A stretch of DNA of 64,000 bases from Ilyobacter_A sp963675185 (GCA_963675185.2 CAXXOH010000003.1:434001-498000); one strand, 5' to 3'; positions 50,960 to 59,064 are shown, counted from the first letter of the stretch. Program-made: numbers and translations. Notes: generated from the sequence alone by a model not told the origin.

Positions 50960-52354
50960 TTGAGTATTTTAGGTGTAATGTTAGAGAAAAAGCTTGAGTT
51001 AGAGCTAACAGAATCAACAGGTGGAGAAGTAAGCTTCATAGACAACTTTTCTGATATTTTTGATGAAATAAAAAGAAATAAATACAGTGCTGTTATCTTA
51101 GATGGAGACGAGTTAAAGTACGAAAAGCTAATAGAGGTAATAGAAAGAATCTTAAACGTGTACAAGAAAATGATAGTCATAGTAATAGGAGAAAGGGCCG
51201 GACTGAATATAATAGCAGGAAGTGTGAAGGCTGGAGCTTACGACTACTTGATGAAACCTGTAGACGGTGAAAGAATCAAAAAAATTATTGAAAAAGCATT
51301 GAAAGACCAGAAGTTAAAAGCGGAAAAAGTAGGGACAAAGATAACTGCTGGAGAAGAAAAAATAATAGGTAGTACCCCTGCCATGGTAGATGTGTACAAA
51401 ATGGTAGGAAAAGTTGCTTCAAGCAATGTCTCAGTCCTTATAACTGGGGAAAAAGGGACAGGTAAGCAGCTTGTAGCTAAGGCGATACATAAGTTTAGTG
51501 AAAGGCAAGAGATGCCTTTTATGACGATAAACTGTAGTGCTATGCAAGATATGATTCTTGAAAGAAAAATATTTGGTTATGAACAGGGAGCGTTTAAAGG
51601 TGCGGTTATATCTCAAGTAGGTGAACTTGAAAAAGCAAACGGCGGAACACTTTTCTTAGGTAATATTGAGGATTTAAGTTTAGATTCTCAGGTAAAGATA
51701 CTAAGCGTGCTTCAAGAAGGAGAATTCTTTAGAATAGGCGGAACTACTACAATAAAAGTAGACCTGAGACTTGTAGCTTCTACAAGCCAAAACTTAGAAG
51801 AACTCATCGTCGAAGGTAAATTTAGTGAGGAGCTTTACCACAGGCTGAAAGTACTAGATATAGAGATGCCTGCTCTTCGTGAAAGAAAGGACGACATACC
51901 GTTCCTTATAGACCATTACATTCAAACATTTAATGACGAGTTCCAAAAAAGTGTAAAAGGTGTATCAAAACCTGCAATAAACAAAATTATGAAATATGAC
52001 TGGCCTGGTAACGTTAGGGAACTTCAAAATGCTATCAAATCAGCCATGGCTCTATGTAGGGGATCGAGTTTACTAATAGAAGACCTCCCTGCAAATGTAA
52101 TTGGTGCTAAAATCTCAAAAAGGCATGGAGACATACAGGACTGGGTACTTGCAGACTGGATAGAAGGAGAAATCTCCATCTTAAAGTCTAATAATCAAAA
52201 AAACTATTACGGTAATATTATCTCAAGAGTCGAAAGAGAGCTTATAAGACAGGTTCTGGAGATAACAAACGGTAAAAAAGTTGAAACGGCAGAGATACTT
52301 GGAATCACAAGAAACACACTTAGAACAAAAATGAACAACTATGGATTAGAATAG
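50960..52354 (+). CDS. NtrC-family (AAA+/Fis-type) regulator with degenerate ATPase motifs
   Basis: The gene encodes 464 residues. An N-terminal receiver-like domain (1-115) keeps the Lys in MKPVDG but lacks the acidic pair at its start. The AAA+ domain has Walker A GEKGTGKQ (163-170) but Walker B reads LFLGNIEDL (231-239), with Gly234-Asn235 where DE is required, and the sigma-54-contacting loop is GAFKGA (210-215) instead of GAFTGA. A first arginine finger position is Ser289. The C-terminal Fis-type helix-turn-helix (AEILGITRNTLRTKM) is intact. It probably binds DNA without ATP-driven sigma-54 activation. TTG 50960 is the start (AGAGGTGAT upstream), 12 bases after tonB. Confidence 0.88.
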   Translation: MSILGVMLEKKLELELTESTGGEVSFIDNFSDIFDEIKRNKYSAVILDGDELKYEKLIEVIERILNVYKKMIVIVIGERAGLNIIAGSVKAGAYDYLMKPVDGERIKKIIEKALKDQKLKAEKVGTKITAGEEKIIGSTPAMVDVYKMVGKVASSNVSVLITGEKGTGKQLVAKAIHKFSERQEMPFMTINCSAMQDMILERKIFGYEQGAFKGAVISQVGELEKANGGTLFLGNIEDLSLDSQVKILSVLQEGEFFRIGGTTTIKVDLRLVASTSQNLEELIVEGKFSEELYHRLKVLDIEMPALRERKDDIPFLIDHYIQTFNDEFQKSVKGVSKPAINKIMKYDWPGNVRELQNAIKSAMALCRGSSLLIEDLPANVIGAKISKRHGDIQDWVLADWIEGEISILKSNNQKNYYGNIISRVERELIRQVLEITNGKKVETAEILGITRNTLRTKMNNYGLE

Positions 52355-52365
52355 TTTAAAATAGG

Positions 52366-52400
52366 AAAAAGCAAAAAAGCCTCAGGCTTTTTTGCTTTTT
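52366..52400 (+). terminator. Rho-independent terminator of the TonB operon
   Basis: AAAAAGCAAAAAAGCC (52366-52381) and GGCTTTTTTGCTTTTT (52385-52400) form a perfect 16-bp stem with a TCA loop; the T run is part of the right arm. Confidence 0.9.
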
Positions 52401-52523
52401 AACAAATAAATTTAATTAAGAAGAGGTAGAATTAAAAAATTAATAATTTCCTAAGTTATTTATTTTAAACAGAACGTGTGATTTTTTTAATTTTTTAATT
52501 CTATTTCTTTTTGGGAGGAAAAC

Positions 52524-53981
52524 ATGCATTTAACCTTGTATAGGAAATACAGACCCATAGACTTTGAGCAGGTTGCGGGGGAAGAGGATATAATCCGTAC
52601 GATAAAAAATTCGCTTAAAAAGGAGAGGATGGCACATGCTTACCTTTTCACTGGTCCTAGAGGGGTTGGTAAAACAACCACTGCCAGGTTAATAGCTAAA
52701 GGTCTAAATTGCATTACAAATGGTATTACTGATACTCCCTGCAATACATGCGAGAATTGTAGGGCTATAAACAATGGTACTTTTATAGACTTAATAGAGA
52801 TTGATGCTGCTTCTAATAGGGGTATAGACGAGATACGTTCACTGAAGGACAAGATAAATTATCAGCCTGTAAAAGGCAGAAAGAAAGTATATATAATAGA
52901 TGAAGTTCATATGCTCACCAAGGAAGCCTTTAATGCACTACTGAAAACATTAGAGGAACCACCAGGACATGTGGTATTCATTTTGGCAACGACAGAGCCA
53001 GATAAGGTACTAGATACTATAATCTCAAGATGCCAAAGGTATGACTTTAAACCCCTTAATTTTTTAGAAACAAAGTCTAAGCTTTTGGAGATAGCCGAAA
53101 AAGAAGAGGTGAGTATAGACGAAGAAAGTTTAAGACTCATATATGAAAGAGCTGGGGGCAGTATGCGGGATGCTATTTCAATATTTGAAAGGCTGGTATC
53201 GACATATTTTGGAGAAGAGATAGACGTAGATAAAACAGAAAAAGCGCTGGGGGTTATACCGAAAAGGTTTTTGGAAAAATTCCTTGGAATCTTGGATAAA
53301 AGGGATATTGAATCAGGGATGGAATTTCTTGATGAACTGTGGGAAAATTCCATAAATTTAGAAGGATTTTTTAAGGATTTTGCAAAGTATTTGAAGGAGA
53401 ACTCAAAAGAAATAGGAATCGAGAGGTGTCTTTTTTCTATAGAAAAAATATTCGACGTACTTTCAAAATTTAAATACGAAGAGGATAAACGACTGCTGGG
53501 TTATGTCGTACTCTACCATTTGAGCGGCTTGGAAAGTGTCAAAACTGCTGTCAAGACAATGCCAGTTGTTGAAAAAGCTACGATGAAAGAGCCACAGGCA
53601 GAGCCGGTTTCTGCAATGAGGGTAAGCGGGGAAGCAACTGTAAATATTCAGGAAGTAAGAGAAAAATGGAATGATGTAGTGAGGGTAGCTAAGAGTAAAA
53701 AAATAACTCTCATTGCCCTGCTTAACGGGGCGTCCCCGTTAAGAGTTGAAGGGAATGTACTCTGCATAGGGTTCACATACGAAAATCAATACTCTAAGAG
53801 TGCGATGGAAAAGCCACAATACCATGAGGTATTTCTAGAAACCGTAAGGGAAGTACTTTCTCCTGGACTAGATGTCAGATATGAGGTGGTCTCCGAAGGG
53901 AGAGCCGTAGAGAAAGGCGCAGAAGGGGATTCGTTTGTAGAAAAAGTGGTTGAGTTTTTCGATGGAGAAATAATGTCTTAA
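52524..53981 (+). CDS. dnaX: DNA polymerase III subunit tau/gamma
   Basis: A 485-residue clamp-loader ATPase. Walker A GPRGVGKT (44-51), a zinc site with C63, C73, C76 and C79, Walker B region KVYIIDEVHML and the TRASCQRYDFKPL-type SRC motif (IISRCQRYDF). Domains I-III end near residue 365; the tail (about 375-485) is the tau-specific part. A run of seven A residues at codons 392-394, preceded by GAGGGT and followed by a perfect hairpin, probably gives a shorter gamma-like product of about 400 residues. ATG 52524 has TGGGAGGAAA upstream. Confidence 0.97.
   Translation: MHLTLYRKYRPIDFEQVAGEEDIIRTIKNSLKKERMAHAYLFTGPRGVGKTTTARLIAKGLNCITNGITDTPCNTCENCRAINNGTFIDLIEIDAASNRGIDEIRSLKDKINYQPVKGRKKVYIIDEVHMLTKEAFNALLKTLEEPPGHVVFILATTEPDKVLDTIISRCQRYDFKPLNFLETKSKLLEIAEKEEVSIDEESLRLIYERAGGSMRDAISIFERLVSTYFGEEIDVDKTEKALGVIPKRFLEKFLGILDKRDIESGMEFLDELWENSINLEGFFKDFAKYLKENSKEIGIERCLFSIEKIFDVLSKFKYEEDKRLLGYVVLYHLSGLESVKTAVKTMPVVEKATMKEPQAEPVSAMRVSGEATVNIQEVREKWNDVVRVAKSKKITLIALLNGASPLRVEGNVLCIGFTYENQYSKSAMEKPQYHEVFLETVREVLSPGLDVRYEVVSEGRAVEKGAEGDSFVEKVVEFFDGEIMS
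53681..53743 (+). promoter_or_regulatory. Probable programmed frameshift signal in dnaX
   Basis: Three elements in the order known from E. coli dnaX: a ribosome-site-like GAGGGT (53681-53686), ten bases, the slippery run AAAAAAA (53697-53703; codons AAA AAA A), then a perfect 10-bp hairpin, CTTAACGGGG (53721-53730) with CCCCGTTAAG (53734-53743) around CGT. A -1 shift reaches TAA at 53723-53725 after seven codons; a +1 shift reaches TAA 53704-53706 at once. Either gives a product of about 394-400 residues lacking the tau tail. Confidence 0.7.
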
Positions 53982-53999
53982 ATATAGGTGGGTTGGATT

Positions 54000-55097
54000 A
54001 TGAAAAAAGTTTTAATGAACAGGGAAGAGGAGATTTTAAATCATTTTTTAAAAATAAGCAACTTCTCAAAAAATGACATGATACTGAAAGGTAAGTATCT
54101 TATGGATATTTTTGTAGAGTATGGAGTCGAGGATACTAAGCTAGACCCTAACGGGAATGTGATTGCAAAAATAAAGGGGAACAGCAGCGAGGCATTGGTT
54201 GTAAACTGCAGCTTGGAACAGATAAAGGATTCTAGAAACATCCAGATGAAAATGAAGGAAATATGCAACATAGGACCTGCCGACAATACCTTGGCGCTGT
54301 GCGCACTTTTGATTTTAGGCGACCTGATAAAAAACCATTACCTACACGACAACATCTACCTTGTTGCGACTACAGGCGGGAAATCCGATAGTCATGGACT
54401 TAGAAACTTTTTGAAAAGTGTGGACGAAAAAGTTAACGGGATTATAAATCTACAAACCATGGAACTTGGCAATATAAGTAAGTCTAATTTTGCAATATCA
54501 AGAATGAATATTGAATTTATAGGTAAAGGCGGAGATATATGGCAAGACTATATTGAACCGAATCCAATAGAGACAGCGGCGCTTTTTATAAAGAGGCTTA
54601 GAGAAGAGGAGTTTGGAGATTCACTTGTTTTTAATATTTCTAAGTTAACATCCGGGGTATTTTATGATATAATACCTGATAAGGCACATCTTGAATTAGA
54701 GATGAGGAGCTTTAACTCCTCGGACATAGCGAAGGCTATAGACACTATAAAGGAGATAGTAGGGGGACTTTCAAAAGAGGAAAACATCGAAATCAAGTTT
54801 AAGGAAATACTCAGAAAAAATGAGATGGCCATAGAAGAAAGCCTACTAGAAGAGATATTTATAGAAACACAAGAGGAGTTGAGCATAAAGACCTACAGCG
54901 TCATATCCAACAGCGAGGTTTCGGTCGGTATGGAATTTGGCATAGACACGTTAACCGTTGGTCTCGCAAACGGAAAAAATAAGTACAGAAGGAACGAGCA
55001 GGTAGAGATAGTCAGCTTTTATAAAGGGATAGAAAATCTTTATAAATCCATTATGAAGCTAGATAAAAAGAATAGAGGAGATATAAGTAATGAATAA
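54000..55097 (+). CDS. M20-like peptidase-fold protein lacking metal ligands
   Basis: The gene encodes 365 residues from ATG 54000 (AGGTGG upstream; GTG 53988 is an alternative). The layout fits the M20/PepT fold: an N-terminal helix with GKYLMDIFVEYGVED, a beta strand SEALVVNCS, GPADNTLALCALL, an inserted dimerisation domain (SRMNIEFIGKGGD) and SGVFYDIIPDKAHLELEMR. Each usual zinc ligand is replaced: HxD by NCSLE, EExG by TTGGKSD, GKGGH by GKGGD and the final His by KYRRNEQ. The bridging Asp survives in GPADN. It is probably a non-catalytic relative; the assignment rests on these pattern matches alone. It overlaps the next gene by 8 bases. Confidence 0.6.
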   Translation: MKKVLMNREEEILNHFLKISNFSKNDMILKGKYLMDIFVEYGVEDTKLDPNGNVIAKIKGNSSEALVVNCSLEQIKDSRNIQMKMKEICNIGPADNTLALCALLILGDLIKNHYLHDNIYLVATTGGKSDSHGLRNFLKSVDEKVNGIINLQTMELGNISKSNFAISRMNIEFIGKGGDIWQDYIEPNPIETAALFIKRLREEEFGDSLVFNISKLTSGVFYDIIPDKAHLELEMRSFNSSDIAKAIDTIKEIVGGLSKEENIEIKFKEILRKNEMAIEESLLEEIFIETQEELSIKTYSVISNSEVSVGMEFGIDTLTVGLANGKNKYRRNEQVEIVSFYKGIENLYKSIMKLDKKNRGDISNE

Positions 55098-55944
55098 TAA
55101 CCTTTTAATGAGTATTATGTTGTTTTTTTCACTAGTCCACTTACCTCTTTTCCTACTTATTGTTTTATACAAGATTAAAATTTTTAGAGGAAAAAGCGTT
55201 GCAAAAAAACTAACTTTTGACCTAATTTTACTGGGGTTGATATACTTTTTTAACTACAGTTTAGTACCGTTATATTTAGGGGTGTATTTATCAGCAGAAC
55301 TTATGTACTATCTATTTTCTAGATACACAAATTTTGAAGTATTAGATCGCATATTGCTTTCAAGTGCTATAGGAACACTTTTTATATATGGTTTTTATTA
55401 TGCTAACTCAGCAGATCTTTATCAAAGCTTATCTGCAGCTTGGGACAGCTCACAGGAGCAGACAAAAGGTTTTTATCAGACGGCTTTAAAAATGAATGCT
55501 GAACAGGGTATGGAATTTATGACAGCTATGACAGCTATGACAGCTACGTTTAATGAGGCACTTCTATACCTGAAGGAAAAGTTCCTATTTATAAGTTTTA
55601 TAACCTTATTTGTGATAAACTATTCGATCAACTACATGTACAGAAAGCACAGTAGCAAATGGGAGGTATCGTACCTTGGTCTTTTGGTGTACATAATCCC
55701 TGTATTGGTAATGAAAATCACTGGAAATAGTAGTTTTTTACTGGAAAACTTGACACTGATAGGCCAATTTATATATATAATTTACGGTATAAAGGCAATT
55801 TATAAAGTAATCAGCAAAAAAGTCAATGCAAAAATGTACACAAGGATACTTTCAGTAGCTGCAGCAATTGTTTTTCCAAAAATACTATTCTTAATAGGTG
55901 CATTTAAGAGCTTTAATATAAAGATAAAAATAGTCAGGAAATAG
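55090..55944 (+). CDS. DUF2232-type (YybS-like) membrane protein
   Basis: A 284-residue polytopic inner-membrane protein with about seven hydrophobic helices and a central soluble loop (about 115-165). The size, topology and place before rplI and dnaB match YybS of Firmicutes, which has a DUF2232 domain and unknown function. The cyclic-di-AMP phosphodiesterase gene gdpP (yybT), which lies between yybS and rplI in Bacillus, is missing here. The loop carries a 9-base tandem repeat. Overlaps the M20-like gene by 8 bases. Confidence 0.65.
   Translation: MNNNLLMSIMLFFSLVHLPLFLLIVLYKIKIFRGKSVAKKLTFDLILLGLIYFFNYSLVPLYLGVYLSAELMYYLFSRYTNFEVLDRILLSSAIGTLFIYGFYYANSADLYQSLSAAWDSSQEQTKGFYQTALKMNAEQGMEFMTAMTAMTATFNEALLYLKEKFLFISFITLFVINYSINYMYRKHSSKWEVSYLGLLVYIIPVLVMKITGNSSFLLENLTLIGQFIYIIYGIKAIYKVISKKVNAKMYTRILSVAAAIVFPKILFLIGAFKSFNIKIKIVRK
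55519..55545 (+). repeat. Three perfect 9-bp tandem repeats inside the DUF2232 gene
   Basis: ATGACAGCT occurs three times in a row in frame, encoding (MTA)3 in the soluble loop. Slippage would add or remove three residues without frameshift. Confidence 0.9.
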
Positions 55945-55956
55945 GAGGATAGGAAT

Positions 55957-56403
55957 ATGGCTAAAATTAAAGTAATACTTACAGAAACAGTAGTTGGACA
56001 AGGTAAAAAGGGAGAAGTTATAAGTGTGTCAGAAGGATACGCTAAAAACTTTCTGTTAAAAAATAAAAAAGCGGTTTTGGCAACAGAAGAGGAACTTAAA
56101 AAATTGGAAAACAAAAAGAAAAAGGCTGAAAAAGAAGCTGAAGAGGAAAAGGCCAAAGCTGAAGAGGTGAAAAAAGTACTTGAATCTAAAGTTGTGAAAA
56201 TGACTGTAAAAGCCGGGGCTAACGGGAAGATATTTGGTTCAGTCACTTCGAAAGAGATTGCCGCAGCAATAGAAAAAGAATTTAATATAGAAATCGATAA
56301 AAAGAAAATAGATGCGAATATAAAAACACTAGGGGAGCACACGGCAGTTTTAAAGTTGCATAAAGATGTAAAAGCCGAGGTAAAAATAATAACTGAAGCA
56401 TAA
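55957..56403 (+). CDS. rplI: 50S ribosomal protein L9
   Basis: A 148-residue protein with two globular rRNA-binding domains joined by a long helix. The N-terminal GKKGEVISVSEGYAKNFLLKNKKAV is the L9 signature, the Lys/Glu-rich connecting helix spans about 45-75, and the C-terminal domain starts at KMTVKAGANGKIFGSVTS. ATG 55957 has AGGAGGATAGG upstream. It ends in a terminator-like hairpin overlapping the stop; dnaB follows after 48 bases. Confidence 0.97.
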   Translation: MAKIKVILTETVVGQGKKGEVISVSEGYAKNFLLKNKKAVLATEEELKKLENKKKKAEKEAEEEKAKAEEVKKVLESKVVKMTVKAGANGKIFGSVTSKEIAAAIEKEFNIEIDKKKIDANIKTLGEHTAVLKLHKDVKAEVKIITEA

Positions 56404-56429
56404 AAAAGGTAACTATATGTTACCTTTTT
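56403..56429 (+). terminator. Hairpin terminator after rplI
   Basis: AAAAAGGTAAC (56403-56413) pairs with GTTACCTTTTT (56419-56429) around TATAT; the last base of the stop codon begins the stem. dnaB has no promoter that I can see, so readthrough is likely. Confidence 0.75.
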
Positions 56430-56451
56430 ATATGCTATAAAGGAGATAGTA

Positions 56452-57789
56452 ATGCTAGACATGGAAAAGGTAAAGAAAATTCCGAGTAGTGTGGAAGCTG
56501 AAAAATCAGTTTTGGGCGGCATACTGCTAAAACCAGATGTCTTAACTGATATAATAGAAGTTCTAAGAATTGATGACTTCTTTAAAATGGCTCATAGGAA
56601 CATATACGAAGTTATGTTGGACTCATACAACACAGGTGAAGTAATAGACCCTATAATTTTGATAGACAAGCTAAAGAAAAAAGATAAATTTGAAGAGAGT
56701 GGTGGGGAAGAGATAATCTATGAAATAATGGAAGAGGTCCCTACCGCCGCCAATATAATGAATTATGCACGAATAGTTAAGGAAAAGTCTATACTCAGAA
56801 AGCTTGTTGACATAGGGACAAACATAGTTGAGATGGCATACGAGGGGTATGAGGATGTGGACACCATACTAGATAAGTCAGAGGGGCTGATATTTAAAAT
56901 ATCAGAATCAAAGGAAACGAAAGACGTGATCCCCCTGAGCGAACTTGTGGTGCAGGAGTTTGACAGGCTGGAGTCCGTATTCCAAAATAAAGGTTCTACC
57001 ACGGGGATATCTTCTGGATTTAAACATTTTGACGAGATGACCTCCGGATTTCACCCGTCAGATCTTGTTATATTGGCTGCTAGGCCGAGTATGGGTAAGA
57101 CCGCCTTTGCACTGAACCTTGCACTCACCGCGGCTGTAAAGGAGAGAAAAGGGGTGTTAGTATTCAGCTTGGAAATGTCTAGCTCGCAAATATTCCAGAG
57201 GCTACTTTCGGTGGAATCGAAGATACCACTTCAAAAGATAAGAAATGGCTTTATAGACGATTCAGAATGGGGGCAGCTTGGTCTTGCCAGTGGAAGACTC
57301 GCCAATTCAAACATCCAGATAGCCGATACTCCCAACATCTCGGTGTTGGAGATAAGGGCCATGGCTAGAAGGGCAAAGGCAGCTGGGAAGCTAGACATGA
57401 TACTTATAGATTATTTACAGCTTATAAAAGGAAGCGGAAGGAACGAGAGTAGGCAGCAGGAAATATCTGATATATCCAGGTCACTTAAGGGGATAGCTAG
57501 GGAATTAAACGTGCCTGTAGTAGCTTTATCCCAGTTATCGCGTGCACCTGAACAGAGGGCCGATAGAAGGCCTATGCTTTCCGATTTGAGGGATTCCGGA
57601 GCGATAGAGCAGGATGCGGATATGGTTGTATTCTTATACAGGGACGAGTACTACAACGAGGACAGCGAATACAAAGGAATAGCGGAGGTAATAATAGGAA
57701 AACAGAGGAACGGTCCAGTTGGAACAGTTAGCTTAGCGTTCTTTAATGAAATAACAAGATTTGCAGACTATACCAACAAGGTATATTAG
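56452..57789 (+). CDS. dnaB: Replicative DNA helicase DnaB
   Basis: A 445-residue hexameric 5'-to-3' helicase at the replication fork. An N-terminal helical domain binds primase (SSVEAEKSVLGGILL at its start) and the RecA-type ATPase follows, with ARPSMGKTAFAL (Walker A), MILIDYLQLI (Walker B) and DLRDSGAIEQDADMV. Full length, no intein. ATG 56452 has AAGGAG at 56440-56445. The rplI-dnaB order matches that of Firmicutes. Confidence 0.97.
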   Translation: MLDMEKVKKIPSSVEAEKSVLGGILLKPDVLTDIIEVLRIDDFFKMAHRNIYEVMLDSYNTGEVIDPIILIDKLKKKDKFEESGGEEIIYEIMEEVPTAANIMNYARIVKEKSILRKLVDIGTNIVEMAYEGYEDVDTILDKSEGLIFKISESKETKDVIPLSELVVQEFDRLESVFQNKGSTTGISSGFKHFDEMTSGFHPSDLVILAARPSMGKTAFALNLALTAAVKERKGVLVFSLEMSSSQIFQRLLSVESKIPLQKIRNGFIDDSEWGQLGLASGRLANSNIQIADTPNISVLEIRAMARRAKAAGKLDMILIDYLQLIKGSGRNESRQQEISDISRSLKGIARELNVPVVALSQLSRAPEQRADRRPMLSDLRDSGAIEQDADMVVFLYRDEYYNEDSEYKGIAEVIIGKQRNGPVGTVSLAFFNEITRFADYTNKVY

Positions 57790-57833
57790 CGTGCATTCAT
57801 AGAATAAATTTGAGGTAAGAAAAGAGGAGTGAG

Positions 57834-59063
57834 ATGAAGAGAGTAGAACTATTAGCACCAGCAGGTAATATGGAGAAAATGAAGATGGCACTTCATTACG
57901 GTGCTGATGCAGTTTACCTTGGTGGGAAGCAATTCAATATGAGGTCGTTTTCAGGAAACTTTTCGGAAGAGGAGTTGAAAGAAGCTGCAGATTACGCCCA
58001 TGGACTTGGGAAAAAGGTATATGTTACCCTAAATATAATACCTCACAATGAGGAGTTGGAAGGGATAATGCCATACGTTAAGTACCTAGAAGAGATAGGT
58101 GTAGATGGGGTAATAGTAGCAGATATGGGAGTATTCCAGATAGTAAAAGAAAACACTAGTTTGAACATAAGCATAAGCACCCAGGCAAGCAATACAAACT
58201 GGAGGTCCGTTAAAATGTGGAAGGATTTAGGGGCTAAGAGGGTGGTCCTCGCCAGGGAAGTATCACTTGATAACATAAGGGAGATAAGGGAAAAGGTACC
58301 CGATATAGAGATAGAGATGTTTGTGCACGGAGCGATGTGCATATCCATATCCGGAAGATGCCTGCTGAGCAACTACATGACCGGAAGGGATGCCAACAGG
58401 GGGTCTTGCGCACAGTCCTGCAGATGGGAGTACACTCTTATGGAAGAGAAAAGGCCGGGAGAACATTTCCCTGTATATGAGGACGAGAGGGGAACATACA
58501 TATTCAACTCCAAGGATATGTGTACCATAGAATTTATAGACAAGATACTGGAGATAGGTGTGGACAGCCTTAAGATAGAAGGAAGAATGAAGGGAATTTA
58601 CTATGTAGCAAACGTTGTTAAGACGTATAGAGAGGCCATAAACAAATACTATACTGGAGAGTATGAGTACGACCCTAAGTGGCTAGAGGAGCTAGAGACT
58701 GTTAGCCATAGGAGGTATACCCCAGGATTTTATTTCGGGACTCCGGATGAAAGCGCACAAAACTACAGAGATAGAAATTCCTACAGTCAAAGCCATCAGT
58801 TGGTGGCCAAGGTGGTAGAAAAAACCGGTGAAGATGAGTACTTATTAGCTATAAGGAACAGGGTGGAAGAAGGGGAAAAACTGGAAGTTGTAAAACCTTT
58901 TGGAAAGCCTGAAAAACTTGTACTTCCAAAGATACTGCTTATAAGTAAAAAAGGGGATGACGAGGAGGTCGACGTAGCTCATCCGAACTCCTTTGTGAAG
59001 ATAAAGACGGAATTAAAGCTAGAAGAGATGGATATGATAAGGAGAAGGCTAGTGGGGAAGTAG
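57834..59063 (+). CDS. Peptidase U32-family tRNA hydroxylation protein, TrhP-like
   Basis: The gene encodes 409 residues. ELLAPAGN starts the TIM-barrel-like U32 domain, followed by AVYLGG, MRSFSGNF, STQASNTN and the Cys-rich block MCISISGRC with CAQSCRW that binds an Fe-S cluster. The C-terminal barrel segment is shared with E. coli YegQ and Bacillus YrrO, which make 5-hydroxyuridine at tRNA position 34 using prephenate. A matching role is likely, with the YrrM-like methylase at 8109-8738 as the next enzyme. Older annotations call the family a collagenase. A terminator follows. Confidence 0.88.
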   Translation: MKRVELLAPAGNMEKMKMALHYGADAVYLGGKQFNMRSFSGNFSEEELKEAADYAHGLGKKVYVTLNIIPHNEELEGIMPYVKYLEEIGVDGVIVADMGVFQIVKENTSLNISISTQASNTNWRSVKMWKDLGAKRVVLAREVSLDNIREIREKVPDIEIEMFVHGAMCISISGRCLLSNYMTGRDANRGSCAQSCRWEYTLMEEKRPGEHFPVYEDERGTYIFNSKDMCTIEFIDKILEIGVDSLKIEGRMKGIYYVANVVKTYREAINKYYTGEYEYDPKWLEELETVSHRRYTPGFYFGTPDESAQNYRDRNSYSQSHQLVAKVVEKTGEDEYLLAIRNRVEEGEKLEVVKPFGKPEKLVLPKILLISKKGDDEEVDVAHPNSFVKIKTELKLEEMDMIRRRLVGK

Positions 59064-59064
59064 A

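Noticed and set aside
54660..54672. TATGATATAAT promoter-like sequence
   Set aside because: It lies in the middle of the M20-like coding region with no gene starting after it, so it is probably a chance match in AT-rich DNA.
55800..56522. 240-codon open frame on the - strand opposite rplI and its flanks
   Set aside because: It is a Ser/Phe-rich mirror of Lys/Glu-rich rplI coding sequence, crosses three + strand features and has no recognisable domain.
57834..59063. Collagenase/protease activity for the U32 protein
   Set aside because: The family name is historical; the Fe-S Cys block and similarity to YegQ/YrrO point to tRNA hydroxylation.
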